Shown piece by piece: positions 46,401 through 55,997 of a stretch of DNA of 64,000 nt. Positions within the stretch are counted from its first letter, which is position 1. Each line of letters opens with the position of its first letter. Made by a program: the position numbers and the translations under genes. Under the pieces are notes generated by a model. The model saw only the letters and a program-made list of their open reading frames with translations, did no database searches and was not told the origin of the DNA. The DNA lies in NCBI GenBank assembly GCA_020403245.1, contig JADBYA010000002.1, positions 372,001-436,000 on the forward strand. Reading direction: 5' to 3'. Origin of the DNA: Flavobacterium sp. GTDB lineage: Bacteria > Bacteroidota > Bacteroidia > Flavobacteriales > Flavobacteriaceae.

Positions 46401-49400
46401 GAAGCCGGTCAAATAGATTATGTACCTGTAGTTTGGAATTCCCAAACCAATTCCTTTGAACCGCCTTTAATTGATGATGTTTTAAATCAAAACCCTAATT
46501 CTACTAATCCTGAACTACCTAATATTGCACCAGGTATTGGTGTCATAGAGGTAGATGCCAGCAATAATTTATATAAAGCTGAACCACAATTACTAAAAAA
46601 TGTATCCGATTTTATCAATCTAATTTCCAATAAAAACTCTTGGCTATTATCGCTGGTAAAATACCACCCCGAGTTTAACTATTTAGACTACCAATACAGA
46701 ACTTGTGATATAACAGAACAATATACGTTTATTGATGGTCAACCTGCAATAACTCTAAATTCAGATGGTTTAGATGCTTTACTTGGCAGTGTTAACACTT
46801 TTGAGGATGCTAAAAACGCTGGTTTTTTAGAAGATAATACCACTTTATATGATGCAGATCCGTTTTTTCAACAAGTTCATCCTTTTGATGGTATTCGACT
46901 CCAAGTAGTCAATAATAGTAGTGGTTCGGAAACAACCCCTCTTCCAAGTAATGTTACCGATGATCAAATGCTTCTAGTAAAAAAAGCAATTATGTTGCAA
47001 GCATTAACAAAATCAGATAACGGTGAAACTGCTATTTCTGCCTTTTTTGTAGGAAATACACCTTACTATATTCAAGGTTTTGAAAAAAGTAATTTAACAT
47101 TGGCACAATACGTATATATGACTGTTTTTTGTAATGCACCAGGAGTAGCTTGTACTATTAATGGTACGCCATTGCAAAACGTTCCTTTTAGTAATATAAT
47201 AACTTTTATAAATAGTTCACAATCTATTTCTGTAAATGATAAAAATAGATTTTGGCAAATGTATGCAACCTATTATATAGGTTTAAAGCAAAGAATTCAA
47301 TCGGCATTTATCAATTTATATGCTGCCCGTTTGGGTTCCTATAATGATTGTATAGGTAGAAATAATGTACAATCATTGGATAAAATTTGGAATGTAATTA
47401 AAGAATATGATAGAGCAAAAGATAAAGTACAAAGCTGGGTTAATTTACCAGCTATTCCTGGTCCTGACACGTTGTTTCAAGCTAATGGTCAATATTTAAC
47501 AGACAAACAAAAAAGATTTATCCCTTCCGACAGTATGCACAATTCTGGTCATTCAGCACAACAAGTTAGTGACGAACTGGGTGCTACCGTAAATTATGAG
47601 CTATATACAACAACTGGTGAGTGTCCAAATGTTAGAGATTTAAAAATATTTGTAAACGGCATTTTTCAAAATCTTATAGATCCTGCAAACTCTTCTCTTG
47701 CATCAATACCTAATCCAAATATAAATTTTATTTCTCAAAGTTTGATACAAGCATTGGGCGGTATTTATACAGATGCAATTAACCCTTCTAATGCTATAAT
47801 AAATACAATAAATTTTGCCCCTAACGCTAACACAATTGCTATAACAATGCATCAACAAGGGGGACAAACTACAACTCCCATAACATTAGAAATACAACCA
47901 AATCTTTATGTTAATGATTGGGGTAATTATGGCAATAACGGCTGGGTAATCTCACAAATATCACAATTGAATTTTACCGATTATGACCCTATTACTCAAA
48001 ATTATAATTTTACAGTTATCGCAAGAATAGTTGGTTCCCATCCAATTGTTGAAGCACCCTATTCGTATAGAGAAATAACTTTGCACGGCACAACTAAAGT
48101 TTCTCTTACTTGTACTTCAAACCCTGCTGCTGTTGGAAATAATCCAAACAACGGGACACCTACTCTTTTAGATAGTAGCGCAGCTCTTAATTGTGATAAA
48201 AAAGAGCGATTTTCTGTTGGTTTAAAAGATTTAATTAATTATATAAGATCAATTAATGGAATAAATAGTAGCCAATTTACTATTGATTTAGCAAGTATAC
48301 CTACTTTTTTAACACAGTATATGGGTATACAACCTAGCGATGAAGTGGTATGGAAATACGTTGCTCCTAACTATTTTTTATTCATAAACAACCAACGAAG
48401 GATTAAACTAAATGCAAGTTATAGTAATAATTTACTCGATTTATCAGCTTCTACTATTGATAGTTTTCAAATAAATAATTTAGTTACTGCTACAGGTAAT
48501 TATAATATTACTATAAATTTAGAAAATGGTCAAAGTTATTCAGGTACGTTATCTGGAAGAGTTGGAATGGAGTTAAATAGTTTAAATGGGATAAGTGTTA
48601 AAGGAATATCTTTTAATTTTACTTGTTGTTCCACATGTGGAGAGTGGGATTTAGATGGTGATGGTGTACCCGATGATGGGGTGTTTAATGCTAGTGGATG
48701 TGATACCTGCGATAATAGAGTAGATAGTAACAATGATGGTACTTCTGACTGTATTCCACCACACGATCCTGATGATGATGGAGTTACTACATTTGACAAT
48801 TGCCCACATACAAATAACCCAAATCAATTAGATACCGATGGTGATGGCTTAGGTGATGCTTGTGATCCTTGTCCAACAATTGCTGTAGGACTCTCTCTAG
48901 ATACTGACGGAGACAGAATATTTGATTGTGAAGATAATTGTAAAAATACTATAAACCCTCAACAAGAAGATATTGATCAAGATGGCATAGGCGATGCTTG
49001 TGATGAGCATTGTTTTGAAAATTCACCTCTCAAAACTGAATTTGAAATCCAATTAAGTAATGCTTTTAACCAAATTTTAAATGATAACTCTGATTTAGAT
49101 AATAATAATTTTTCACCAACTTTAGACGACGACCTTAGTGAGGTTAATAGTTTGATAACAACGTTTAATCTTGCAAACGTTTTCTACAATGCTTCTACTT
49201 CTCAATATCCTTCTTATAATTATTTTGATTTTGTTAATTACCAATACAGAAAAATGTATTCGATTGATACTACTACTTTAGAATTAGTTTTCTTAGCGCC
49301 AACAAATCAAGCGTATCAAGGATATCAAATTAAGATTCAAATACCTAGTACTAGTTTAATAGGAAGTATTACTCAAATAATCATTAATGGTAATACAAAT

Positions 49401-52400
49401 AATACCAGTCCCCAACAAACCGCTTCCATTACTATTAATGGAACTTACCAAAATTCGCAACCTTTTCAAGCAGAAGGAACAATTGCATTGCGAGTTAAAA
49501 TACCAAACAATTCTAGAAATATAAATTTTTGTCGCTTTTTTGAAGAAGTTAACTCACTACATGAAAATCCAAATGCTGTTCCTACAGTAGCTTCAAGAAT
49601 ACCAACAAACACTGCAGTAAGTCAAAGTATTCAGTACACCTGTAATTGTGTGCCACAAGTGCCTATTGCGGTTTCTTGCACAGATATGCATGAAGCGTAC
49701 ACAGCTTTAAACTCACAAAGCAATCCTATTTATTTGCCAGGTTTAACACAATACACACCACAAAATTTTTGTGATAATAATCTTCAATATATTACTCAGG
49801 GCTATATCCATTATTTACAAACTTTAAATATAACTAGCACTTCACATCCTTATTTTATTACTTTAAGTCAGTTTGGAGCTACTCCTTTAAACTATGGCTA
49901 TGATAGTTACAATACTGTGATTAACCAATTTTCTACTTATATTACGGGTTTAAACAATACTACTTTAGAACCCCATACCTATCAAAATGGCTTGGGTGAT
50001 ACTGTAGAGGTAGAAAACTGGGCACAATTTGCCACTTGGTATTTAAAAGGTCATCCCGAAATTTGTCCACCTGCCACCATGGTACCCCACGACACAGAAT
50101 TTGTTATTATTGAAAATAAATGTAAAACTTTTTATCTAAGCGTAGCAGAAACCTATAATGCAGATGCCTATGAAAACTATATTAATTCTAAAAAAATTGC
50201 TTTCAAAAAGGCCTATTTAGAAAAAGCACTTGATGATGCGGTGGAAAATTTCAAAATGACCTATGATGACAAAGAATACCAATACACGTTATACTATTAT
50301 GACCAAGCTGGTAATTTAATTCAAACCGTTGCTCCTGAAGGCGTAAACCGTTTAAATTTATCAACAGCACAAAACCAACAAATAAACCTAGCGAGGGTGA
50401 ACAATAATCAAAACGCCACTTTACCATCTCACAGTTTCCAAACAAAATACCGATATAATTCATTAAATCAACTCGTTTGGCAATCAACTCCCGATGGCGG
50501 TGAAACTCGTTTTGCCTATGATGAATTAGGAAGAATTGTTGCCTCTCAAAACAGTAAACAAGGTAATTTGGCAACCTTGGCCAAAACTTCATTTGAGTTA
50601 AGCCCCTATATTGGAACAAAAGAAAATGTAATTTACAATGTTGGTAAAAATATACCCATTAAAGAAGCTTATGGAATATCAAAGGAAACCATTGCCGACT
50701 ATGGAACCATTTCTTATAGTGTTCCCTCAAGTGTAAACTCGTTGGAATACAATTCGCTTTGTAATGTAATCTTAGGTTTAACATATAAAAAAGAAAATCT
50801 AGGTCAAATTTATTATGGATTTATTCATGATTGTCAAGGGAATGTCTTCATTAAAACCCTTGAAACTATTTCTGAAATAATTCCTGTTGCTGAGGGCAAT
50901 GTTTTATATATAACCAGAGAAGATGGATACATTCGTTTTTTCAAAGACGAACAATTACTAAAAGAAGTTGTTGAAGAATCTTATGGTAAATTAATGTATG
51001 TCAACTTTTATTTACCTCAAGCTAAAACTTCTATAAGTAATATAAATATTGGTTATACTAAACCCGGAAGAGATTTTAGCTACACTTGTTATGATCCTTT
51101 AGGTAGAATAAACGAAGCAGGACAATTTACAGCAAGACAAACTTTAAGAATAAATGATGATGGTAAATTAGTGTATAACAACAATCAATCATGGGTTCCT
51201 GTTAGTGCTATTATTAATTATCCACATAACGTTTCAAATAATCAAATCGAAGTTACTAAAACAGTGTATGACAGCTATGGACCATTTTCGGAAAGTGTTC
51301 ATCAACTTTCAACATCCTCTTCAAACAGCACCAGAAATAGAGTTACTGCTATTTTGACCTATGATATTTGTGATTTAAACTGGCCTCTCGAAAATTATGA
51401 CACAGCTATTTTCTATAGTTATGATATTCATGGAAATGTCAATGAAATGACACAGCGAATTAGCCCATCTATTTTATATGCACCTCAATACCCCGAGGGT
51501 ATCATTAAAAAAGTAAATTATGAATATGATTTAATTAGCGGTAATGTCAATAAAGTGTATTATCAAAAAGGAAATTTGTTTAAGGATCAGTTTATTCATA
51601 AATATAACTATGATGCCGATAACAGGATAACATCGGTAGAAACTTCTAGAGATGGCGAAATTTGGGAAAAAGACGCCTCTTATGAATACTATGAACACGG
51701 ACCGCTTGCCAGAGTAATTACTGGCGATAAAAAAGTGCAAGGCACCGATTATGCCTACACACTTCAAGGGTGGCTAAAAACGGTTAATTCAGAAAACCTA
51801 AGCACAAACACCAAAGACATGGGAAGCGATGGAAACTATGTGTCAAAAGATGCCTTTGGATATTCACTTTCCTATTTTAATAACGATTATTCGGCAAGAC
51901 AACCAGGTACAAACAATGCTCATGCTGTGTCAAGCAACAGTGATGTTAACCAAGGTACTAATCTTTATAATGGTAATATAAAAAGAATGATTACCTCTTT
52001 AAGAGGATTAGATGAGCAAATAATGCCTACACAAATTAATTTGTACAGTTACGACCAATTGAACCGAATTTTTGCAATGAATTCTTTCAAAGGAATCGAA
52101 ACCTCTGGTGAATTAAATTTATACAATAGTTATAAAAGTAATTATACTTATGATAAAAATGGTAACCTAAAAACATTACACAGAGATGCACCAAGACTAG
52201 AAAACAATGATGACCCAAATAGTGAACAAATTGTAAGCATGGATCGCTTTGAATATAAATATAAACCATTAACCAATAAATTAAGATACATTAAAGACGA
52301 AACAGATTTAACTAATTTATTTGAAGAAGACATTGATGATCAAAGACCAAATAATGAACCTGAAAGCAATTATAATGCTGATAATTATAAATATGATGCC

Positions 52401-54311
52401 ATTGGTCAGCTTATTTCAGATAAAGCAGAAAACATAGAAAAAATAAGCTGGAGAGTTGATGGTAAAGTAAAAAGTATTCAAAAATATTCAGGAGAATATT
52501 TTATTAATTTCTTTTACGATGGCTTAGGAAACAGAGTGGCAAAACAAGTTTCAATGGGAAGGGCAGGAACATCATCTACACACTATACCCGCGATGCTCA
52601 AGGCAACACCATGGCGGTATATGACCTTAGATTAAACCCTGAACGTAGAGTAGAATACAACCTAAAAGAACACCACATCTATGGAAGTTCACGGCTTGGA
52701 CTACAAGAATATGAAATATATAAAAATCCCTCAAACTTTCACCGACTAGTTGGCGACAAACGGTATGAATTATCCAACCACTTAGGCAATGTTCTAAACG
52801 TAATTAGCGATAGAAAAATTGTAAATAGAAAAACAAAAACAATCTTAGTAGATACTTTTGAAGATGAGTTAGGTTGGATAGCATTTAATGAATCAGATGT
52901 ATTTATTAATAAGCAGCGAGAATTACAAATCACTATAGTTCCAAGTGAAAACAATTTGATGTCTGGCGCTTTAAAGAAACTAAAGTTTCAAGAAAATGAA
53001 ACAGTGATGTTTAATCTTGAGGTAAAACGAGAAAATGATTTATCCGCAATTACGCCTATAAATTTTGAAATTAGAGATATATACGACAAAAACGTGCTTT
53101 GGAGCTCTTTAGTTCCTGCAAGTGGTATAGTAAGTGGTTCATTTACCCCTACAATATCAAATGAGTATTATGTATCCATAACAGCATTACCAGCGGCAGA
53201 AAATGAAATAACATTTACTGTTGATAATTTTTATGCTTATGTTTTACCACCATCACCCACAGATTATGTATCTTTGTTTCAACCTGACGTTCTTGCCTAT
53301 AATGATTATTACCCTTTTGGTAGTTTGGTGCCAAACCGCCATGGCTCAACGGCTGACTACCGTTACGGGTTTAATGGGAAAGAAAAGGATGATGAAGTAA
53401 TGGGAGAAGGAAACTTCCAAGATTACGGAATGAGGATGTACAATCCAAGAATTGGAAGGTTCTTCAATGTGGATCCTCTAACAGCGATGTATCCATATTT
53501 AACACCTTATCAGTTTGCTAGTAATAGACCTATTGATGGTAATGATTTAGATGGCAAAGAATGGGCTGGTAAAACAACAGAAATAACAAAGCCTGATGGG
53601 ACAATATTGGTTACTACTGAGTTAGTTGTAAAAGTAAAAGTAGAAAATAGATCTTCAATTGTTACAGATCCAGCAATTGTGAGAGCAAAAGCAGAAGTAA
53701 TAAAAACCAAAATAGAAAAAGAAGGCACTACTACATTAACATATACTAAAGAAGGTAAGAGTTATACTGAAAACGTAAACACTATTGTAGTCTTAGATTA
53801 TAATCCTCGAACTGAAAATGACGGCAATATAGGATATTTAATATTTGACGATAGAATTACAAAAAAGACAGTTACTACAAAAACAATAGGGAACTCGACT
53901 ACAACCACAACTACAACCAATTTAATAGCTGGGGATAATAAAGGAATTGTAAATCGTTTTAAAACTTCAATAGGAATAACTGTAGATGGAGTTATTGTTC
54001 CTGATACTGATATTGCAGATACTGGAACACATGAAATATTTGGTCATTCAGCAGGGCTTAATCATCCATGGGAATTATCAGGTACTGAAAAATTAAATAA
54101 TCCAACTTTAGATCAGACAGATTCCACAAATAGAGTTGAGAAGACTATTATTGATAATTTTATGAATACATCAGATATTTTACCAATCGAAAGCAAATTA
54201 GCACCGAGTAATGTTAATCAGATTTTACCAGGTCAAGTAAAAACTATTAAAGAGAATGTGTTGAAAAAGTCTTTATATGAAGTAGATGAGTTAAAACCTA
54301 AAACAAAATAA
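43449..54311 (+). CDS. Giant RHS/YD-repeat toxin with HEXXGH-containing tip
   Basis: This 3620-aa protein starts at the ATG that opens a signal peptide (HSIIAILKKTACVFLLFLNL); an upstream TTG lies in the previous gene. Order of parts: fibronectin-like region (~180-300), Cys-containing beta regions, calcium-binding thrombospondin type 3 repeats (~1735-1855; DTDGDGLGDACDPC), YD repeats from ~2275 (YYYDQAGNLIQTV; RFAYDELGRIVASQ), and the RHS core (~3287-3372: YYPFGSLVPNRHG, MYNPRIGRFFNVDPLTAMYP, DLDGKEW). The hypervariable tip (~3373-3620) contains TGTHEIFGHSAGLNH (His3528, Glu3529, His3533) and FMNTS. HEXXGH is the zinc motif of dipeptidyl peptidase III (M49), so a metallopeptidase toxin is plausible. 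The following lipoprotein is the probable immunity factor. Confidence 0.85.
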   Translation: MTVNHSIIAILKKTACVFLLFLNLTLVFAKEKKWGNDTPLTGSAIQNGQLGFIDPEFNLSTQYVTVSSKSFIELKINDFVAPFHWFTCEVKLNITPILENGTTGVPYQVKLYVESNHYGGFGNFIDLQKHLINGGVRGAFINVESFTVFNNETNSVENTIPNNVVLTYTFEVERYYDITSETINSIQVDDSGENSILFSWNEIVRAEGYELEWTWVDDYSSTDLNTPLSADVIALSTRDFELNNTRVQTITNRYSIPLVYDRGYIVYRIRPIGRFLSNTQSKYEGIWSTGDALRNFVSEWFPFVHRIPVEHSKINWQFQASYAEQGKKKEVVSYFDGSLRNRQTVTNVNTTGKTVVGEVIYDEEGRPAIEVLPVPINQRALKYYPSFNNNIADKIYSYQDFTSSTSLNCNLNAVGMSPATGASKYYSVNNQLENTYQDFVPTANNYPFSQTEYSLDNTGRIKKKGGVGIDHQLGSNHEMEYFYSVPSQEELNRLFGYSVGNVAHYKKNIVVDPNLQVSTSYLDPQGRTIATALTGKSPENMENLLEEQTATLPSVTTDLLNKLDSQATNTDADNTIKYLSSNFWGTNPDGLRYDSQQVFIQAPADYKFTYRLKENKFNFNCNEATFTYPFIYKLNFEVNTECGVNKVNYNDITLGEHNSFIQDNPSTPEVENGIKLGKYNTTIVEDNPDTNDVDESDIVLNSDFNTAKFNDIQNPAITFTVPNDKVANYGISKRLTVDQEALEIFANDYLKKGLISGCILEPQPIDVDLSPCFYTCEQCVAYYNGDVFPYNPGNNQPIIEIPGLSYTNSQGQVFTGQAAYTQNALDNNVELLELTPGTQDYIDLKTLLEVRYNREWELIKEECVNQCQESGYSTSGQVNSMSCSNSLDMVMSDMLPNGQYGIYPSDIDDEGEVTDTASPDEFNVNEVIANNYITVYNINNQIYSLVNGIDPTKTNWRHPHYFDVHNLLTPNLPANDNAFKHYYNEAGQIDYVPVVWNSQTNSFEPPLIDDVLNQNPNSTNPELPNIAPGIGVIEVDASNNLYKAEPQLLKNVSDFINLISNKNSWLLSLVKYHPEFNYLDYQYRTCDITEQYTFIDGQPAITLNSDGLDALLGSVNTFEDAKNAGFLEDNTTLYDADPFFQQVHPFDGIRLQVVNNSSGSETTPLPSNVTDDQMLLVKKAIMLQALTKSDNGETAISAFFVGNTPYYIQGFEKSNLTLAQYVYMTVFCNAPGVACTINGTPLQNVPFSNIITFINSSQSISVNDKNRFWQMYATYYIGLKQRIQSAFINLYAARLGSYNDCIGRNNVQSLDKIWNVIKEYDRAKDKVQSWVNLPAIPGPDTLFQANGQYLTDKQKRFIPSDSMHNSGHSAQQVSDELGATVNYELYTTTGECPNVRDLKIFVNGIFQNLIDPANSSLASIPNPNINFISQSLIQALGGIYTDAINPSNAIINTINFAPNANTIAITMHQQGGQTTTPITLEIQPNLYVNDWGNYGNNGWVISQISQLNFTDYDPITQNYNFTVIARIVGSHPIVEAPYSYREITLHGTTKVSLTCTSNPAAVGNNPNNGTPTLLDSSAALNCDKKERFSVGLKDLINYIRSINGINSSQFTIDLASIPTFLTQYMGIQPSDEVVWKYVAPNYFLFINNQRRIKLNASYSNNLLDLSASTIDSFQINNLVTATGNYNITINLENGQSYSGTLSGRVGMELNSLNGISVKGISFNFTCCSTCGEWDLDGDGVPDDGVFNASGCDTCDNRVDSNNDGTSDCIPPHDPDDDGVTTFDNCPHTNNPNQLDTDGDGLGDACDPCPTIAVGLSLDTDGDRIFDCEDNCKNTINPQQEDIDQDGIGDACDEHCFENSPLKTEFEIQLSNAFNQILNDNSDLDNNNFSPTLDDDLSEVNSLITTFNLANVFYNASTSQYPSYNYFDFVNYQYRKMYSIDTTTLELVFLAPTNQAYQGYQIKIQIPSTSLIGSITQIIINGNTNNTSPQQTASITINGTYQNSQPFQAEGTIALRVKIPNNSRNINFCRFFEEVNSLHENPNAVPTVASRIPTNTAVSQSIQYTCNCVPQVPIAVSCTDMHEAYTALNSQSNPIYLPGLTQYTPQNFCDNNLQYITQGYIHYLQTLNITSTSHPYFITLSQFGATPLNYGYDSYNTVINQFSTYITGLNNTTLEPHTYQNGLGDTVEVENWAQFATWYLKGHPEICPPATMVPHDTEFVIIENKCKTFYLSVAETYNADAYENYINSKKIAFKKAYLEKALDDAVENFKMTYDDKEYQYTLYYYDQAGNLIQTVAPEGVNRLNLSTAQNQQINLARVNNNQNATLPSHSFQTKYRYNSLNQLVWQSTPDGGETRFAYDELGRIVASQNSKQGNLATLAKTSFELSPYIGTKENVIYNVGKNIPIKEAYGISKETIADYGTISYSVPSSVNSLEYNSLCNVILGLTYKKENLGQIYYGFIHDCQGNVFIKTLETISEIIPVAEGNVLYITREDGYIRFFKDEQLLKEVVEESYGKLMYVNFYLPQAKTSISNINIGYTKPGRDFSYTCYDPLGRINEAGQFTARQTLRINDDGKLVYNNNQSWVPVSAIINYPHNVSNNQIEVTKTVYDSYGPFSESVHQLSTSSSNSTRNRVTAILTYDICDLNWPLENYDTAIFYSYDIHGNVNEMTQRISPSILYAPQYPEGIIKKVNYEYDLISGNVNKVYYQKGNLFKDQFIHKYNYDADNRITSVETSRDGEIWEKDASYEYYEHGPLARVITGDKKVQGTDYAYTLQGWLKTVNSENLSTNTKDMGSDGNYVSKDAFGYSLSYFNNDYSARQPGTNNAHAVSSNSDVNQGTNLYNGNIKRMITSLRGLDEQIMPTQINLYSYDQLNRIFAMNSFKGIETSGELNLYNSYKSNYTYDKNGNLKTLHRDAPRLENNDDPNSEQIVSMDRFEYKYKPLTNKLRYIKDETDLTNLFEEDIDDQRPNNEPESNYNADNYKYDAIGQLISDKAENIEKISWRVDGKVKSIQKYSGEYFINFFYDGLGNRVAKQVSMGRAGTSSTHYTRDAQGNTMAVYDLRLNPERRVEYNLKEHHIYGSSRLGLQEYEIYKNPSNFHRLVGDKRYELSNHLGNVLNVISDRKIVNRKTKTILVDTFEDELGWIAFNESDVFINKQRELQITIVPSENNLMSGALKKLKFQENETVMFNLEVKRENDLSAITPINFEIRDIYDKNVLWSSLVPASGIVSGSFTPTISNEYYVSITALPAAENEITFTVDNFYAYVLPPSPTDYVSLFQPDVLAYNDYYPFGSLVPNRHGSTADYRYGFNGKEKDDEVMGEGNFQDYGMRMYNPRIGRFFNVDPLTAMYPYLTPYQFASNRPIDGNDLDGKEWAGKTTEITKPDGTILVTTELVVKVKVENRSSIVTDPAIVRAKAEVIKTKIEKEGTTTLTYTKEGKSYTENVNTIVVLDYNPRTENDGNIGYLIFDDRITKKTVTTKTIGNSTTTTTTTNLIAGDNKGIVNRFKTSIGITVDGVIVPDTDIADTGTHEIFGHSAGLNHPWELSGTEKLNNPTLDQTDSTNRVEKTIIDNFMNTSDILPIESKLAPSNVNQILPGQVKTIKENVLKKSLYEVDELKPKTK
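53313..53425 (+). repeat. RHS-core half of a 113-bp inverted repeat
   Basis: Identical by eye, over all 113 bases, to the reverse complement of 63736-63848. It runs from CCTTTTGGTAGTTTGGTGCC to TTCCAAGATTA. Similarity continues more weakly for ~130 bases. It encodes the RHS core just before the toxin tip. Confidence 0.9.
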
Positions 54312-54315
54312 AATT

Positions 54316-54807
54316 ATGTCGATTTTAAAAAAGGCAATAATATTATTTAACGTATTTTTTATACTCATTGTAGGTTGTAATCCATTGAAAAAAAATGAAT
54401 TTGACTTTTTCAAAGAAAATTCTTTGGTAATTTCTAATGGTCAAGGAAACTCTTTTTCTTTTAATTCAGAAAATAAAAATTTAATTTGTCTTGCCTTTTT
54501 AAATAATTTTCAAGATTCTATAGTTGTCTTCTGTGATAAGAAAAGGGTTTTGAATTTTATAAGGAATGATACTATTAATTATATGAATATGAAACATGAA
54601 GAAATATTCAAAACTGTAGATGTTTCTAGAAAAAGAAGTCAAAGTAAAATTGAAATTTATTTGTTAAAAGAAAAATCAAAAGTAAGTTTTGACCTTGTAA
54701 AAGGAGAATCTCTGTACTTGATAAGTAGATATAATCAAAAATGGTATTTAACATTATGGGCTCAAAAAAATAACCCAGATTATCAAAGAGTTCTAAATAA
54801 AAACTAA
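54316..54807 (+). CDS. Lipoprotein, probable immunity protein for the main RHS tip
   Basis: This 163-aa protein has a lipobox (FFILIVGC). It begins 4 nt after the RHS gene, the position of an immunity gene in polymorphic toxin loci. The mature part is beta-rich with no known motif. Its last residues (QRVLNKN) are encoded by the start of the R1 repeat that recurs downstream, so the C-terminus may have been supplied by recombination. Confidence 0.65.
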   Translation: MSILKKAIILFNVFFILIVGCNPLKKNEFDFFKENSLVISNGQGNSFSFNSENKNLICLAFLNNFQDSIVVFCDKKRVLNFIRNDTINYMNMKHEEIFKTVDVSRKRSQSKIEIYLLKEKSKVSFDLVKGESLYLISRYNQKWYLTLWAQKNNPDYQRVLNKN

Positions 54808-54889
54808 CGTGCTGCTCAAAGTGTCCCCCAGCTGCTCAAAGAGTTCTAAATAAAAACTAACGTGCTGACAAAGTGTCCTCACTTTGAGC
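54784..54889 (+). repeat. R1/R2 repeat, two tandem copies
   Basis: Copy one starts at 54784 and copy two at 54837. Each contains CAAAGAGTTCTAAATAAAAA, then CTAACGTGCTG. Copy two ends with the hairpin CAAAGTGTCCTCACTTTG. Similar copies lie at 56594-56647 (+), 62414-62467 (-) and 63967-64000 (-, partial). Confidence 0.85.
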
Positions 54890-54900
54890 TGTAATAAAAC

Positions 54901-54987
54901 AAAAAAGCAATTCATTTTGAGTTGCTTTTTTTAATACATTTACATCACGTTCTTATACAAAATGTCGCTATCCTTTTGGTAGTTTGG
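54901..54987 (+). repeat. Silent-tip leader repeat, copy 1
   Basis: The block runs from the terminator through AATACATTTACATCACGTTC, TTATACAAAATGTCGC and into the RHS core (TATCCTTTTGGTAGTTTGG). It recurs inverted at 62316-62401 and 63832-63917 with about one mismatch. Confidence 0.85.
54903..54931 (+). terminator. Terminator upstream of silent tip 1
   Basis: AAAGCAATTCA / TGAGTTGCTTT stem with one G-U pair, followed by TTTT. It separates the main RHS operon from the first silent tip. Confidence 0.75.
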
Positions 54988-55997
54988 TGCCTAACCGTCA
55001 TGGCTCAACTGCTGACTACCGTTACGGGTTCCAAGGGCAAGAAAAAGATGATGAGATAAAAGGGGAAGGGAATTCTTTGAATTATACTTTTAGAATGCAC
55101 GATCCGAGGGTGGGACGGTTTTTAAGTTTAGATCCTTTGAGTGCTCAATATCCTCACAACTCTCCATTTGCATTTAGTGAAAATAGGGTAATTGATGGTA
55201 CAGAATTAGAAGGTCTGGAATTTTTAGATAGCAAAGTAGCACGAATTAAAATGACATATGGCGCTGCAATGATTAATTTAGATAATGTAAATGCACCAAC
55301 ATTTAATATGCTTCACACTGTTGTGAATGATGAAAAAGGAAATTACCAATATAGATATGTAAATCAAGATTTAGTTTATCTAGGTAGATATATTTATCAA
55401 GGAACTACAGTTAAAGAAGAAACAGGAGTAAAACTTTATACTAAAAATTACGAGCCAATACTTGTAAATCAAGATGATTTTATGGGTGAAAGTAAAACAC
55501 TAAAACACCCTGATAAGTTTAATTCTGGAAGACAAGTTTCATTGTCATCAGCTCCTTTACAGTCAAAAAAAGGAAATGCGGCTATTGCTATAGTTGAAAC
55601 AGTAAATTTTACGATTGATAAATTGAAAAATTATATGGTAAATCAAGATATAGATTTATTAAAATCACATAACATAACATTAAGAGATAAAGTGCTACCT
55701 GCAATAAAAAAAGCATTGTCTTCTGAGCAAAAAACTTATATTCCGGAAGGAATGAGAGATGTACAAAGCCTTTCGCTTATTGCTAATGTGGTTTTATTTG
55801 GTGGAGACGGCAGCAAAAAATACACTAAAGAGATTGTAGATGCAGGTATGAAAATTTATTACGAATTAACCACTGAAGGACGTAAAGAAAAAGCTTCTCT
55901 TGATAAAGCTTCTGAAAATGCAACTAAAAGTGAAGTAATGGAAGGAGTTAAAGTTAAAGATAACGCAGATGTTAAAATTGAAGAACCTAGAAGTTAA
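54984..55997 (+). CDS. Silent orphan RHS tip 1 (core plus unknown toxin domain, no proper start)
   Basis: The reading frame is open from a stop at 54918-54920 and enters RHS core sequence (YPFGSLVPNRHGSTADYRYG, EKDDEIKGEGN, HDPRVGRFLSLDPLSAQYPH) without ATG, promoter or RBS; the TTG at 54984 is only formal. The ~255-residue tip after ELEGLE contains NMLHTVVNDEKGNYQYRYVN and a helical C-terminal half with no recognised catalytic motif. It probably needs recombination with the main RHS gene to be expressed. An overlapping lipoprotein gene follows. Confidence 0.75.
   Translation: MVPNRHGSTADYRYGFQGQEKDDEIKGEGNSLNYTFRMHDPRVGRFLSLDPLSAQYPHNSPFAFSENRVIDGTELEGLEFLDSKVARIKMTYGAAMINLDNVNAPTFNMLHTVVNDEKGNYQYRYVNQDLVYLGRYIYQGTTVKEETGVKLYTKNYEPILVNQDDFMGESKTLKHPDKFNSGRQVSLSSAPLQSKKGNAAIAIVETVNFTIDKLKNYMVNQDIDLLKSHNITLRDKVLPAIKKALSSEQKTYIPEGMRDVQSLSLIANVVLFGGDGSKKYTKEIVDAGMKIYYELTTEGRKEKASLDKASENATKSEVMEGVKVKDNADVKIEEPRS

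Noticed and set aside
50251..50619. 122-aa - strand ORF inside the RHS gene
   Set aside because: Antisense shadow of YD-repeat coding sequence.
54030..54065. Classical metzincin motif HExxHxxGxxH in the main RHS tip
   Set aside because: The codons read HEIFGH, with one residue too many between the His residues, so it is HExxxH (HEXXGH type), not a metzincin.
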